From Allorhodopirellula solitaria (GTDB lineage Bacteria > Planctomycetota > Planctomycetia > Pirellulales > Pirellulaceae), in contig NZ_SJPK01000001.1 in NCBI RefSeq assembly GCF_007859855.1, forward strand, positions 676,091 through 740,090: a stretch of DNA of 64,000 bases, written 5' to 3'. The notes under the pieces were generated by a model. It had not been told where the DNA came from and did not search any database. It was given only the letters and a program-made list of their open reading frames with translations. How positions within the stretch are numbered: the stretch's first letter is position 1; the number at the start of each line of letters is the position of its first letter. Shown piece by piece: positions 8,662 through 19,186 of the stretch. A program made the translations under genes and the position numbers.

Positions 8662-10635
8662 CTAAGTAACCGCCAACATCACGACGGCCAGCGGTGGGAT
8701 GTTCAGCTGCAGGCTTTGTTCGCGGCCGTGAGCGGCGACATCTTCGCTGGCAATCTTGCCAAGGTTGCGGACGTTGCTGCCACCATAGAGTTCCGAGTCA
8801 CTGTTAAGGATCTCGGTGTACGATCCGGCTTGCGGCACCCCGATTCGGTACCCCACATGCGGGGCGGGCGTGAAATTGAGCACAATGACGACCGCGCTCC
8901 CGTCACTGGCAAATCGACAGAACGTAAAGATGCTTTTGTCCGCATCGTCCGCCGCGATCCACGAGAACCCGGCTTCTTCACAGTCCAACTCATGCAGGGC
9001 TGGATAATCTTTGTAGATTCGATTGAGGTCGCCGATGAAACGCTTCACCCCGTCGTGAACATCGAACTGCAACAACGACCAATCCAGTTGGCTCTCGGCG
9101 TTCCATTCCGAGGACTGGCCAAATTCGCAGCCCATGAACAGAAGCTTCTTGCCCGGTGATGCGTACTGGTAGCCATAGAGCAGCCGCAGGTTAGCAAACT
9201 TCTGCCACTGGTCACCTGGCATTCTCGACAGCAACGAGCCTTTCCCGTGGACCACCTCGTCATGCGAAAGTGGCAGCATGAAGTTCTCGGTGAACTGATA
9301 AACGGAGCGGAACGAGAGTTCATCCTGGTGATACTTGCGGTAGATTGGATCGCGTTTGACATACTCGAGCGTGTCGTGCATCCAACCCATGTCCCACTTC
9401 ATCCCGAATCCCAGACCGCCGGTGTAGACCGGCCGCGAGACACCGCCAAAGGAAGTGGATTCCTCGGCGATGGTTAACACACCCGGAAAGTCCGCGTGCA
9501 AATGCGTGTTGAACTGCTTCAGGAATTCGATCGCCTCGAGATTCTCATTGCCACCGAACTGGTTCGGGACCCACTCACCCTCCTCGCGCGAATAGTCCAG
9601 GTACAACATCGATGCGACCGCGTCGACGCGGAGCCCATCGATATGGTACTCCTGGCACCAAAAACGAGCGCTCGCATGCAGGAAGTCACGAACTTCCTGG
9701 CGACCGTAATTGAAAATATGAGTGTTCCAATCCGGATGGAATCCCTGGCGTGGATCGCTGTGTTCGTACAACCCCGTGCCGTCGAAATGGGCCAGCCCGT
9801 GATCGTCCGCTGGGTAGTGTGCGGGAACCCAATCAACGATCACGCCGATGCCGTTGCGGTGGCAGTGATCGACAAAGTAGCGGAACTCATCCGGGCCGCC
9901 AAAGCGACTCGTCGGGGCAAAGAAACTCGTGACCTGGTAGCCCCACGATCCGTCAAACGGGAACTCCGTGATCGGCATCAACTCAATATGCGTGTAGCCA
10001 AGCTCCTTGACGTAGTCGACGAGCATCGTGGCGAGTTCGCGATAGGTGTGATAGCGACGACCGTCCCAAGGTCGCTTCCATGAGGAGAGCTGCACTTCGT
10101 AAACAGAGACCGGCTGCTGCAGCCAATTGACTTGACCGCGGCGATTCATCCAATCGCTGTCATTCCATTGGTACTGATCCAAGCCGTGAATGATCGATGC
10201 GGTTGCCGGTGGATGCTCAGCAGAAAATGCAAACGGGTCAGCTTTATCAAGAACCTCGCCCGATTTCGTTTTGATCGCGTACTTATAGCGCGTGCCCTCA
10301 CCCGCACCGCTGATGAAACCGCTCCAAACACCTGAATCGCTGCCATGCAGCACATCGCGTCCGGGCTGCCAGCCATTTCCATCGGTCAGGACACTGACTT
10401 CGGTTGCGTTGGGTGCCCAAACCGCAAAGCGTGTTCCTGCGGTGCCGTCACGCGACTCGAGATGAGCGCCCAACCAATCGTAGCGTTCGCTACGTGGCTG
10501 CGATTCCGAGACAGTCCTCGGCGATTGAGCCTGACGTCGGTGACCTGCTTCGGCCGGAGTTGTCTCCGCTCGGGCCTCCGCCGTTTTCTCGGTTTTGGAT
10601 TGAGAATTCGATGCTCGGGAGTCGGGTGATTTCAT
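8662..10635 (-). CDS. glgB: 1,4-alpha-glucan branching enzyme
   Basis: 657 residues from the ATG at 10635. A longer frame to 10815 would run into the upstream cytochrome gene, so I use the internal ATG. A Ser/Glu-rich linker is followed by a CBM48 domain ([20 protein letters not shown], then [12 protein letters not shown]) and the GH13 barrel. The barrel has the branching-enzyme signatures [46 protein letters not shown] (nucleophile Asp), LTIAEEST (acid/base Glu) and [14 protein letters not shown] (transition-state Asp). It makes alpha-1,6 branches in glycogen. It lies 37 bp downstream of the cytochrome gene on the same strand. A second glucan enzyme, GH57, is 13 kb away. Confidence 0.96.
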   Translation of the reverse strand: MKSPDSRASNSQSKTEKTAEARAETTPAEAGHRRQAQSPRTVSESQPRSERYDWLGAHLESRDGTAGTRFAVWAPNATEVSVLTDGNGWQPGRDVLHGSDSGVWSGFISGAGEGTRYKYAIKTKSGEVLDKADPFAFSAEHPPATASIIHGLDQYQWNDSDWMNRRGQVNWLQQPVSVYEVQLSSWKRPWDGRRYHTYRELATMLVDYVKELGYTHIELMPITEFPFDGSWGYQVTSFFAPTSRFGGPDEFRYFVDHCHRNGIGVIVDWVPAHYPADDHGLAHFDGTGLYEHSDPRQGFHPDWNTHIFNYGRQEVRDFLHASARFWCQEYHIDGLRVDAVASMLYLDYSREEGEWVPNQFGGNENLEAIEFLKQFNTHLHADFPGVLTIAEESTSFGGVSRPVYTGGLGFGMKWDMGWMHDTLEYVKRDPIYRKYHQDELSFRSVYQFTENFMLPLSHDEVVHGKGSLLSRMPGDQWQKFANLRLLYGYQYASPGKKLLFMGCEFGQSSEWNAESQLDWSLLQFDVHDGVKRFIGDLNRIYKDYPALHELDCEEAGFSWIAADDADKSIFTFCRFASDGSAVVIVLNFTPAPHVGYRIGVPQAGSYTEILNSDSELYGGSNVRNLGKIASEDVAAHGREQSLQLNIPPLAVVMLAVT

Positions 10636-10672
10636 CGCGCGGGTTACCGTTAGAGTAATAGGCTCGAGAATC

Positions 10673-12130
10673 TCAAGCAGTTTGCTTTTCGGGGGCTTGT
10701 CCCTCGGAAACTTCGTCTTCGGAGACATTCTCGTCTGCCTCCTGCCCTTCGGGGGCCTTCTGCAGCGAGCGAATGAAGTTGATGAGGTGCCAAACGTCAT
10801 CTTCCTCAAATTCATCGGGAACGAATGTCACCGCAGGCATCGGCGTGCCCTCGATCCCCTCGATGATCCGCATATAGAGATCTTTGGCAGTCGATCCGCC
10901 ATGGAAGGCTCCGAGTTCAAAGTTGCGAGGCGTTGCATTGATCGGGGGCAGGGCACCACGGGCGAGCAGTTTAATGAGCTCCTCGCGATTCTCTGGTTTG
11001 ATCCCGATACCGAGAGTCCATTCTTTCGTCCAGTCGTCGTAGTCGGTGTTCTGGCCGTCACCGCGGCCCTGTTCACCGTGGCACTTGCTGCATGAAGCGA
11101 TCTTACCCCGGAACAGATTGCCACCGCGTTCTACCGACGCCGCTAGGGTCTCTGCCCGATCGTCCTGCATGGCAGCGACAAACTCTTCGTGCGAATTGGG
11201 GACGACAAAGTCTTCTGGCGGGTCGGGAATCTCAACGACCTCGTCGGGTGCTTCGAGCCAACCCTCACCGATATCGAGTGCGAAGTCTTCGGCGAGCTCC
11301 CAAGATTCATCATAGATCTCTTTGGCTTCGCCGGTCCCGTCTTGAGCCGCGGGGTCAATGATGCGGTCGCCCGCTTCCAAATCCAGTTCGTATACCGCGT
11401 CATCGATCAACTGCCGCTCAAGTTCACCCCGCCAGGACAAATAGATGACATAGTCCACGAGCGACTGCACCTCTTCATCACTGATATTCGGGATCGCCAC
11501 CATGCGGGTCCCATCGATACCGTTCTTGATCAGCCCGGTCAGGTCCTCTCGAGTCGGTTTGGCGCCGCGGGACGTCGATTTGTACTTGAAGACGCCTTTA
11601 CGGTAATCGCGTGGGTAGGGCGACATCGTCGAGGAAAGCTCACCGCGACCGTTGCCCGTGGTCCCATGGCAGGTCACGCAGTGCGTTTGATAGAGGCCAC
11701 GTCCCTCTTGGCCGATGCGCCCCGATGCGCGAACGAGGTTTTCTTGCGAGAGCAAGGACGCGAACTCTTCGTCCTCGGTAACGATCGTCGGTAGTTTCGG
11801 ATTCTCAGGCGTCCCAAACATTTTGGTGACAACCCAAAACGCATCCTCACCGGCCTGTTCCATCGGGATGCCTTCCTTCATTTGGTACTTCATCGCATGC
11901 ACCAAATTCGGCTCAAACTCGAGCGGAGGCGGTTCACGATGGCAACCGGCGAACAGGCACATCGCTAGCGAGAGACCACCGGCCGCAGCAGGAAACCCGA
12001 AGGACGACTGCACGTTCGCCCACACCCGGCGGCCGAACGACTGATCATCTCGATCGGCAGGTCTCGACTGAGCCGCAGCCGAGCGAATCGGTGTGGAGAG
12101 AACACGGTGGGCGAGAGTGGAAAAAAGCAT
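10673..12130 (-). CDS. Diheme c-type cytochrome lipoprotein
   Basis: 485 residues from an ATG. A long N-terminal stretch leads to a lipoprotein signal ([11 protein letters not shown]), so the mature protein is probably lipid-anchored outside the inner membrane. Two heme c sites are visible: CVTCH within a first cytochrome domain (ends with [18 protein letters not shown]) and CSKCH in a second (ends with [14 protein letters not shown]). Methionines such as in [11 protein letters not shown] and GTPMPAV could be axial ligands. The C-terminus is highly acidic. The role is periplasmic electron transfer; the partner oxidase or dehydrogenase is not in the window. glgB follows 37 bp later, probably on the same transcript. 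Confidence 0.88.
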   Translation of the reverse strand: MLFSTLAHRVLSTPIRSAAAQSRPADRDDQSFGRRVWANVQSSFGFPAAAGGLSLAMCLFAGCHREPPPLEFEPNLVHAMKYQMKEGIPMEQAGEDAFWVVTKMFGTPENPKLPTIVTEDEEFASLLSQENLVRASGRIGQEGRGLYQTHCVTCHGTTGNGRGELSSTMSPYPRDYRKGVFKYKSTSRGAKPTREDLTGLIKNGIDGTRMVAIPNISDEEVQSLVDYVIYLSWRGELERQLIDDAVYELDLEAGDRIIDPAAQDGTGEAKEIYDESWELAEDFALDIGEGWLEAPDEVVEIPDPPEDFVVPNSHEEFVAAMQDDRAETLAASVERGGNLFRGKIASCSKCHGEQGRGDGQNTDYDDWTKEWTLGIGIKPENREELIKLLARGALPPINATPRNFELGAFHGGSTAKDLYMRIIEGIEGTPMPAVTFVPDEFEEDDVWHLINFIRSLQKAPEGQEADENVSEDEVSEGQAPEKQTA

Positions 12131-12245
12131 GGTCTGTCCTGCATTCTAGCAGTGGGGAAATCAATTGGAGTAAGGAACTGTCGAGACGTTTTCAGTTTCT
12201 CGCATCGCCGTCGCAGGCGTCCGAACGACATTTCGAGCCGCGAAG

Positions 12246-13508
12246 CTACTGAACAGGTGCTGACCCTTGCTCAAAATCGCGTGCTTCACTCGATAACGCT
12301 TTCAACATTGTACGCAATCTCTCGTCGAGTTGGCAGAGTAGCGGATCGGGTTCGCCCCGTGGGCCCCGTTGCGGCGAAACTTCGATTGCCGAGTCTACTT
12401 CGATAACCGCCTTGGTCGGCATCGATTCACAGGCCTTGCCATAAATGGCCTCCTGAATCCGCTGGATCGTCTCCACCACCCGGGTGTCGGTGACCTGGCC
12501 AGGCATCAAATATTCATCGGGAAACGCGAGTAGGAACTGAGCCAAATCCGCTGCTTCGGCATCCTGCGAAAAAGGTGCTGGATCGCGTTGGGGCAGTTCG
12601 CCCGTCGCGCGATCACCCGAAAAATAAGCCGACGCAACCGCAGCCCGCACCTTGCGAACGCGTTCACGCACGCTCTCTTCAGGTTTTCGAACGAGCCCGT
12701 ATCGCCGCTCGCAACGCCCCAATAAAGACTCGATCAGGGCGTCGCGTCGGGGCCGGAGATCACCCGCGGAAGCCTGCCCGACGTGTTCGATCTCTTTCAA
12801 CGCCAAGTAGGCCTCGGAGACGCGCAGCAACCGCGGCATCAGCTCGGCGGAATCACGCGTCGCCGGCGCAGCCCGCCAGCTCAATGCCTTTTCGAGCTCC
12901 CGGAGTTGTTCGTCAGCCCACTGCCAGGCATCGCCGATGCACAAATATTTGATCGCGACCGGGTGCACGACAACCTTTCCTTGCCCTGATTTCAATCGTT
13001 TTTTTGCTGCCGTCCGGGCCACGAACGAGACACCGTCGAGCAATGGTTTGAGCAGATCGTTGGTACGGTTCGTCGTGCCTTCGGGGAACAGCACGAGGGG
13101 ACGCTCCGCGGTCGCTAGAATATCGACGGCCGTTTCGATCGCTTGCCGGTCATTGCCTTCGCGGTAGATACTGAACGCGCCCATCCTCCGCAATGCGAAG
13201 GATTCGAATGAACTGGTATTGAAGAGGTGCCACGACGCCATGGCGTACAAATGCGTGTTGACTTCACGGGCCAACCAACCGAGCACAATGGGATCGGCAT
13301 AGCGGCAATGATTCGGAGCCAGCAGGATGCCGTGGCCTGATTTCAAGGAATCGGCCAAGCGGTCGGCATGCCGCAATTCGTAGTCGAGTACGCTTTCGCG
13401 TTTTCGCAAATGGCGATCGGTCAGCCTCAGCGACTGAATTGCCGTTGGCCATAGATTGCCACGGTGCGGCGGCACGAAGGTGTAGGGGCGGGAGAGGATG
13501 ACGCTCAC
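12246..13508 (-). CDS. PlsC-type phospholipid/glycerol acyltransferase
   Basis: 420 residues from a GTG at 13508, only 5 bp after the stop of the preceding coiled-coil gene. Residues about 60-190 carry the LPLAT acyltransferase motifs: block I NHCRYADP (H-x4-D, catalytic His and Asp) and block III LFPEGTTNRTND. This family moves acyl chains from acyl-ACP or acyl-CoA to lysophosphatidate or similar acceptors. The C-terminal 200 residues are charged and helical, without a recognised domain, and make the protein longer than the roughly 240 residues usual for PlsC. The acceptor is not known. Confidence 0.8.
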   Translation of the reverse strand: MSVILSRPYTFVPPHRGNLWPTAIQSLRLTDRHLRKRESVLDYELRHADRLADSLKSGHGILLAPNHCRYADPIVLGWLAREVNTHLYAMASWHLFNTSSFESFALRRMGAFSIYREGNDRQAIETAVDILATAERPLVLFPEGTTNRTNDLLKPLLDGVSFVARTAAKKRLKSGQGKVVVHPVAIKYLCIGDAWQWADEQLRELEKALSWRAAPATRDSAELMPRLLRVSEAYLALKEIEHVGQASAGDLRPRRDALIESLLGRCERRYGLVRKPEESVRERVRKVRAAVASAYFSGDRATGELPQRDPAPFSQDAEAADLAQFLLAFPDEYLMPGQVTDTRVVETIQRIQEAIYGKACESMPTKAVIEVDSAIEVSPQRGPRGEPDPLLCQLDERLRTMLKALSSEARDFEQGSAPVQ

Positions 13509-13513
13509 TGTGT

Positions 13514-14935
13514 CTATCTCCGCCGCCGCGAATTACGTTGGCCTGCTCGTCGAGCGTGTTCACTCATCGCGCCGGCCGCAGCGTGAGCCATCGCATTGAC
13601 CAGAATCTGCGTCATCGGGCTAGTCGCCACTCCGGTCACGTGCCCCCTCGACGTATGCCCCCAATTCTGAGCCCGGCGGAGCGAATCCCATAGCGCATCG
13701 ACGTCGCTCGTACGGCTAACCTGACCGAGCGCCGCGGAGAGATCGAAGCGATCCGAGAACTGGCTTCGCTGCCGATCGAACCCCGAGGCTCGGAACCGCT
13801 GAATCAACCTCCCCAATGCTCGGTAGACTTCCGTACCCTGCTCGAGGTCCTCCTGGTGACGCTGGCAGGACTGTTCGGAATGATCCATTTGATTCTCGAT
13901 CCCACGCAGCGACGCGACAATCTGATCATCGGTCAACTCCGGTGTTTGCCGCGCCTCCTGTCGCAGTTCGCTCGACTGCTTGCCAGCGAGCACCTGCCGA
14001 AATAAATCGATCGCCTCGCGATAGAATTCACAGCGGGGGCTCTCGACCTCAGTCAGCGCGGACTGGATCGATTCACACTCAGCGGATTGAGTCCCCAGGT
14101 GATCCACGGCCGCTTTGCGTTCCACGACGAGCGACTCGACCGCAGCAATCTGGTCGATCAGTCCAAATTTGTTTGCCGCGCGATCACGCTCGCTCTGGAC
14201 CTCATTCATCACCGTCTCGAGCGCCGCACTGTCTTCGGCGATGATCTTCTGCATCGCCGTCGGCGTGTTGGTGAGGTAGTCGTAGTCGTGCTTGGCCTGG
14301 GTGTAGTCGACGAGCTTGGCGACGAATCGATCCATCCGCCGTGTGAAGCCGCGATGCGTGTATGCGGGTGTGCCAAATTGTCGCTCCTTCAGGTACACGA
14401 ACAGACTGTCTTCATCGAAGGCGGGCAGCTTGCGGGCGGCGTCCTGGCTGACCTCGTCAAGATTATCCTGGGCACGCTGCAAGGCGACTTCGGCCATTCC
14501 CGCGCTCGTCGATAGGTCGACAAACTCCGGTTGCTCGGCAAGAAACGTTTCCACCTGAGCGGACAACTCCTCCTGACGGTTTTCTGCGGCGTCGAGTCGC
14601 TCGTTGATATCCTGCAATCCCGCTTCAAGTTTCTCACGGAATTCGTTCTCGTTAGCGAGCTGCGTCTGCAGTTCACGGATCCGCCCCTCTTTGCGAAGCA
14701 AGATCTCTCGCATCGGCGGACGGATCTCCGCCCACGTTTTCTGCACGGATTCGGGTGTGAGATCCGGTAAATAGTGCTCGGCCAACTTCCGCAACGTATC
14801 CTCCCGATCGTCCTCGAGTTGGTAGCGTTGTTTTTCAATTTCTCCCATCTGGCCACGCAGTTGCTCGAGCTTGGCGGCGGCTTGGTTATAGGCTGCGATG
14901 AGCTGGTGGTGAGCTTGGGGGCCAGAGATCGGCAT
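13514..14935 (-). CDS. Coiled-coil protein of unknown function
   Basis: 473 residues, start ATG at 14935. Almost the whole chain is heptad-rich, with long runs of Glu, Gln, Lys and Leu (for example LEQLRGQMGEIEKQRYQLED). No signal peptide or membrane segment is visible. The C-terminus is small-residue rich and ends in a basic tail (GQRNSRRRR). I do not recognise a named domain. It lies between a C-terminally anchored membrane protein gene (63 bp upstream) and the PlsC-like gene (5 bp downstream), and opposite the TelA-like gene, which hints at a membrane-associated complex. Confidence 0.6.
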   Translation of the reverse strand: MPISGPQAHHQLIAAYNQAAAKLEQLRGQMGEIEKQRYQLEDDREDTLRKLAEHYLPDLTPESVQKTWAEIRPPMREILLRKEGRIRELQTQLANENEFREKLEAGLQDINERLDAAENRQEELSAQVETFLAEQPEFVDLSTSAGMAEVALQRAQDNLDEVSQDAARKLPAFDEDSLFVYLKERQFGTPAYTHRGFTRRMDRFVAKLVDYTQAKHDYDYLTNTPTAMQKIIAEDSAALETVMNEVQSERDRAANKFGLIDQIAAVESLVVERKAAVDHLGTQSAECESIQSALTEVESPRCEFYREAIDLFRQVLAGKQSSELRQEARQTPELTDDQIVASLRGIENQMDHSEQSCQRHQEDLEQGTEVYRALGRLIQRFRASGFDRQRSQFSDRFDLSAALGQVSRTSDVDALWDSLRRAQNWGHTSRGHVTGVATSPMTQILVNAMAHAAAGAMSEHARRAGQRNSRRRR

Positions 14936-14998
14936 GGGAACGCGGCAGTGTGGAAAGAGGAAGGCGATTAACAGGTGAAGGAAGAAGGTCGGATCGAC

Positions 14999-15430
14999 CT
15001 ACAAAAGAAACCAAGCGCCCGTCGCAGCCACCGCGGCCGCCGCCGCTGCGATTCGATACCGCCAAATCCAACAATAGGCGATGAACTTCTTCATGCCCGG
15101 CTCGGGGGCCTCATAGGTATGCAGGTTCGCCAGATACTGGTCAATCGCGGCATCGATTTCGGCTTCGGTGACCCGGTCCCCTGATAACTCCGCAGTCCGC
15201 AGGAGCTTTTTCCGCAACCGCACGCGAACCTCGTCGCGGCGAAACATCTCCTCGGCGCTCTCACGCTGCTGCCGCATCTCGCGGGCGACATCCATCACAC
15301 GCAGTGTTTCGGCAATCGTCATATCTTCGCCAGGCATCTTCGTTTCGGCGCGGCGGCGGCTCAGTTCCGCTGGGGATGCGGCGGCGGGAGGGGCGGGAGC
15401 CTGCGCCTGAGCGTTGGCATTCGAGTTCAT
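14999..15430 (-). CDS. Small C-terminally membrane-anchored protein of unknown function
   Basis: 143 residues from an ATG at 15430. The N-terminus is Ala/Pro/Gln rich, the middle is charged and helical (VARE, RQQRESAEEM, RVRLRKKLLR), and the end is an Ala-rich hydrophobic segment (AAAAAAVAATGAWFLL), so it is probably tail-anchored in the membrane. I think it belongs to one of the DUF families of tail-anchored helical proteins but cannot name it safely. It is first in a leftward operon with the coiled-coil and PlsC-like genes and divergent from the TelA-like gene, whose start is 307 bp away. The intergenic stretch 15431-15737 holds no further gene that I can see. Confidence 0.6.
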   Translation of the reverse strand: MNSNANAQAQAPAPPAAASPAELSRRRAETKMPGEDMTIAETLRVMDVAREMRQQRESAEEMFRRDEVRVRLRKKLLRTAELSGDRVTEAEIDAAIDQYLANLHTYEAPEPGMKKFIAYCWIWRYRIAAAAAAVAATGAWFLL

Positions 15431-15737
15431 CGATCAGTTCCAACAACGTGGAGTCCCTGCGGAGAAGAATCTCAGGGAGAAATCGGCATGGATTGTCAGC
15501 GACCGGCACAACGACACGCGGGTCCAGCCTCTCATTCTACGCAGACACCCAGGCTCTCTGGGAGTACAGGGAAAATCGCTCAGTGGAAGCATCAATGAAA
15601 CAAACCCGAGAATGATTGACGCGTTTCACCGCCAACCTTTTCCCGAAATCTCGCAGACTGATTGCCGCTCGGTTGCGGGAAGTATAGCCTAATGGGCAGT
15701 CTTCTGTTCACTCCCGCTTTTCACGAGTTTCCAGGTC

Positions 15738-16988
15738 ATGAGTCAACAAGCACGAGCCCAAGCGCCTGCCGCATCGAAGAACGAATCGCAGTCAACGGCG
15801 AGTTCGGACCAGCACCTTGATACTCGCTCGACGTCCATGCGGGACTATCTCGACCGAGCCATGAAAACTCTCAAAAAGTATGGCACGACCGAGAACGAGG
15901 CTCCGCAGGAATTGCTCACCCTGCTCGAAGAAGTCAAGCACCTCGATGAATCCAAGGTGCTCGCGATTGCAGAGGTGATTAAGCACATGGGGTCCTTCAA
16001 CGCACTCGTTCGCGAAAACGTCGAGAGCGTCCAGGTCGGCGACCGCTATCTGGGTATCGCGCAGATGTTCGATTCGGTGCGGGAGGACAGCAAGCGACTG
16101 ATCGCTCAGCTCGATGACGGCAAAATCTCCGGTACCGAAAAGGTCTCGAACTGGTGGATGAAGATGCGGCGTGGGACACCAAGTGACCGCTTCGAAGAGA
16201 TCGTGCAGGTCTACGCGGACGTCGCCAAAGATACCAAGGTGGCGTTGAAGTCCGAAGAAGAAATCATGGACGCCTACATCGACTTCCGCTTCGCTCTCAA
16301 GGAAGCCGAAGTGCTCTCGCGAGAACTACTCGACCAAGATTTGCCCCATCTCGAAGCCGCCAAAGACGAACTCGGCGCTGCCCAGAAAGCTCTCGATGAA
16401 TACACCGGGACCGACGAGGGCGGCAAAAGCAAACTGCAACTTCGCCGCGACGAAGCCAGACAACGCTTCGAGGAAGAAGACAAAACTTATCAACTGCTCA
16501 AAGACATCGCGGAGAATCTGCAGATTGGCTACGATGTCGGCGAAACGTTGATCACCAAGCTGAAGCAAACCCACGATGTCAAAGAACGCGTGTTCCGACG
16601 AGCCGTGACGTTCTTCACCACCAATGAACATGTCTTCACGATTCTCGGCACCGTCTACACCAGCCAACATGGCCTCCACGAGGTCACCCAAGCCACCGAG
16701 GCAATGAAGGATGGTGTCAACAAAGGTCTCGAAGATGTCGCAAGCCTGGGACGGAATCTCGAACGCGCCGCTTTGAAAGCAGGCTACGGCAGCACCATCA
16801 ATCCGGAATCCGTTCAGAAGCTGGTAGACTCCATCAGCGGATTCCAGATTGAATCGCTCGAAATGGTTGCCGAACTCCGCAAGGAAAGCGAAGAGAGTAC
16901 CAAGGCGATCCGGAAGAGCGTTGAAGAAGGCAAACGCAAATACCAGGAAACCCTGGGCAAGTACGCCCGGGGCGAAAACCTGCGTTAA
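15738..16988 (+). CDS. TelA-like (toxic-anion-resistance-like) helical protein
   Basis: 416 residues from an ATG. It is all-helical and soluble. The C-terminal third has the layout of TelA proteins: a helical hairpin ending ATEAMKDGVNKGLEDVA, then NPESVQKLVDSISGFQIESL and a long charged helix (ELRKESEESTKAIRKSVEEG) closing the protein, comparable to the TelA segment in which a residue run for peptide-like 'SS..TIPLW' is followed by IETL...LIETLEE helices. The match is distant and made by eye, so the family is tentative. TelA relatives are linked to tellurite and antibiotic stress. The divergent coiled-coil and tail-anchored genes are the likely partners. Confidence 0.5.
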   Translation: MSQQARAQAPAASKNESQSTASSDQHLDTRSTSMRDYLDRAMKTLKKYGTTENEAPQELLTLLEEVKHLDESKVLAIAEVIKHMGSFNALVRENVESVQVGDRYLGIAQMFDSVREDSKRLIAQLDDGKISGTEKVSNWWMKMRRGTPSDRFEEIVQVYADVAKDTKVALKSEEEIMDAYIDFRFALKEAEVLSRELLDQDLPHLEAAKDELGAAQKALDEYTGTDEGGKSKLQLRRDEARQRFEEEDKTYQLLKDIAENLQIGYDVGETLITKLKQTHDVKERVFRRAVTFFTTNEHVFTILGTVYTSQHGLHEVTQATEAMKDGVNKGLEDVASLGRNLERAALKAGYGSTINPESVQKLVDSISGFQIESLEMVAELRKESEESTKAIRKSVEEGKRKYQETLGKYARGENLR

Positions 16989-17006
16989 CCGATCAACCAC
17001 CGGCGA

Positions 17007-17816
17007 TCAGTCACCGATGACCAAAGTCCGCTGCTTGGGAACGTGCAGGGTGATCGTTGACCCGTAGCTCGTGAAGGCGTATTCGTCACTGCTCTCATCC
17101 TCAGCCGTGTAGTGAGCCACGATCAAGTGACGATTGGCATCCTGGGCGGTGAATGTCGCCATGCCCTCTGCATCAGTGCGGAATTCATACTCGGGATCAA
17201 ACTCGCCATCGAGCTCCGCACCCTCGGGGATGAAGCTGACGACGACATCGGAAATCGGCTTCCCCTGATGCAATACCTGAACGGTGATGGGCGCCCCCAC
17301 CTTCACCTCGCTCATCGGGCAGGTCTGCAGTACCAACTCGAAGGGCAGGTCCAATGGCTCCTCATGGCTGTGGCTTCGAAGCGCCGGGTTGTCGAGTGAA
17401 TCGGCAACCAAGAAATAGGTCTTGGCGGTGCGAATCCCTCGCACGGACGCTCCGTGCTGCATGACGCGATCGAGTTGCTCGACCACGCAGTGCACCCCCG
17501 GCTGGGAAACGCTCAGCGGTGTCGTCCAGTACCCTTCTTTCTCAGCGGAGGCCGTTGTGAACATCGCGTCCTTGATGTCCGCGCGAGCGCCATCGGGAGT
17601 GATGTGATCAACCGTGACCCAATCCAGATTGATCCGGCCGGCAAGCTTGAAATCGCGGTGATGGTTGCCGTGATTGCCCAACCGCAGATCCACATGCGCA
17701 ACTTCGCCGGTGCGGATGAGCGGTGAGTTCGTTTGCAACCAGACATCATGCGCTGCGGCGGACTGGCAAGCCTGGAGGGTGATCGCGAGAGCGATCAGGA
17801 GTGTATGACGTAACAT
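17007..17816 (-). CDS. DUF4198-type secreted protein
   Basis: About 269 residues from the ATG at 17816. The frame continues upstream to 17978 but would overlap the previous gene, and the ATG gives a clean signal peptide (MLRHTLLIALAITLQACQ then AAA-HDVWL). AGAGAGA lies 4-5 nt before the ATG. The mature N-terminus HDVWLQT and the C-terminal Ig-like part (GKPISDVVVSFIPEG, TDAEGMATFTAQDANRHLIVAHY) fit the DUF4198 family, secreted proteins often linked with cobalt/nickel uptake or metal binding. Several His residues lie near the mature N-terminus and a central His cluster (HSHEE). It is the last gene of an operon that begins at 21713, 140 bp after the cytochrome gene. Confidence 0.72.
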   Translation of the reverse strand: MLRHTLLIALAITLQACQSAAAHDVWLQTNSPLIRTGEVAHVDLRLGNHGNHHRDFKLAGRINLDWVTVDHITPDGARADIKDAMFTTASAEKEGYWTTPLSVSQPGVHCVVEQLDRVMQHGASVRGIRTAKTYFLVADSLDNPALRSHSHEEPLDLPFELVLQTCPMSEVKVGAPITVQVLHQGKPISDVVVSFIPEGAELDGEFDPEYEFRTDAEGMATFTAQDANRHLIVAHYTAEDESSDEYAFTSYGSTITLHVPKQRTLVIGD

Positions 17817-17956
17817 CGTCTCTCTCTTTGGTAAAAAAATGGTGAAACAGCTTCCTGCTCTGACATTCAATAGTCGACAGGCATCCGGCCTGCCGTAGAT
17901 TCGTGACATCGTTTTTCGCGCTGTGCTGTGCGACCACCACAACCCAGAAGATTGTC

Positions 17957-19186
17957 CTATCGGTTTTCGGTGAGCCAACGCGGGCCGGACTGCGAGATCA
18001 GGTCCGCCAGCCCGCTCGTCTCATCGATACGATCCCAGATTGCCGTCGCGATCGCGGACTGCAAAACAGGATTCAAGTTCGTGAATGTTTCCGAGGCCAC
18101 CAAGTAGCTCAGTGGATACTGAAACAATCGTGTTCGCAGTTCAAATTGGCGTAAGATGCGAGGAGAGTTCGCGTGACCGACGCGACTGAAATCGCTGGTG
18201 TAGTTTCCTACGCCACCGATCGGAGCGATCAACGGCACTTCATCGCGGAAGCACAAGTACTCCGCTAACGGTTCGATCGCCTTCGAAATTCTCTGCCGCT
18301 GAGCTGGATCCAACGCTTCGCCATCAGCCTGCCAGAGGGCATGTTGAGTGACGAAGTTTGCCTGCGTGAGCAAGTTATAAGCTTCGACCTGATGCTCCAT
18401 GACCATCAACGCTGTGATGTCGCTGGTGACTTCCAAGTACGCGGTCACATCGACGCTGGAAGGGAGCGCCAATTGGTTTTCTCCCTCGTCATTGATCAAC
18501 TTTGCTGGGCGGCGGTTGCCATCGAGAAGATAGCCGCCGCGATGGTGTTGCGACCCGTGGGTTCCAGTCACATACCACCCGCCCCAGCGTTCAGCGATCG
18601 GGCTGCGATGATTCGACAGCGAACTGCCAGCCCGCAGGACTGGCTTCCCCTCGGTATCAGGAAACACCGAACGAACCTGGAATCCCGGTATACCTGCGGT
18701 CCGCGCTCCGCCGTGACAGCCCAGACAACGGTTTGCCTGTCGCAGTAACTGCGGTGGCTCCTCATCGTGAGGGTCGAGCGTATAAAACACAGTCCCCAAA
18801 TCAGGATCGGCAGTAGCGATCTCGATCAAACCGTTCTGCACATAACCAACGAACACGTCGTCATTGAAATAGATCGCGCGAGGCGTGTCGGGCGAGACCT
18901 CTGGCTTCTGAAGACTCGTTTTCGAAAACACCATAACCTGTGAAGACGATGGCACCTGCAATTGCTCGAGCAACCACCGCAGCCTAGCAAGCGGATCGTC
19001 TCCTTCGACATGGACGTCATCGGATTCTATCGCGTGCTGAAGCCGCGCAACTGGGTTTCGCGTCGCCGGCGTCTCGCTGTAGCAAATCGGCTCCGCCTCC
19101 CAATTGACAACCTGGGCCTGGCTCCGATTCTCGCACCAAATCTCCAACGAGACCAGGACCGTTGCTAAGATAAGAATGCGGGTCAT
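17957..19186 (-). CDS. Monoheme cytochrome-like exported protein
   Basis: 409 residues from an ATG that overlaps the stop of the PQQ-propeller gene by four bases (ATGA), so translation is probably coupled. A signal peptide is followed by a domain with a single heme-binding motif CLGCH (context LLRQANRCLGCHGGARTAG). The C-terminal half is helical (MEHQVEAYNLLTQANFVTQHAL). I know proteins of this shape from planctomycete genomes only as unnamed cytochrome-like proteins. The natural inference is that it accepts electrons from, or works with, the neighbouring propeller protein. The substrate is unknown. Confidence 0.75.
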   Translation of the reverse strand: MTRILILATVLVSLEIWCENRSQAQVVNWEAEPICYSETPATRNPVARLQHAIESDDVHVEGDDPLARLRWLLEQLQVPSSSQVMVFSKTSLQKPEVSPDTPRAIYFNDDVFVGYVQNGLIEIATADPDLGTVFYTLDPHDEEPPQLLRQANRCLGCHGGARTAGIPGFQVRSVFPDTEGKPVLRAGSSLSNHRSPIAERWGGWYVTGTHGSQHHRGGYLLDGNRRPAKLINDEGENQLALPSSVDVTAYLEVTSDITALMVMEHQVEAYNLLTQANFVTQHALWQADGEALDPAQRQRISKAIEPLAEYLCFRDEVPLIAPIGGVGNYTSDFSRVGHANSPRILRQFELRTRLFQYPLSYLVASETFTNLNPVLQSAIATAIWDRIDETSGLADLISQSGPRWLTENR

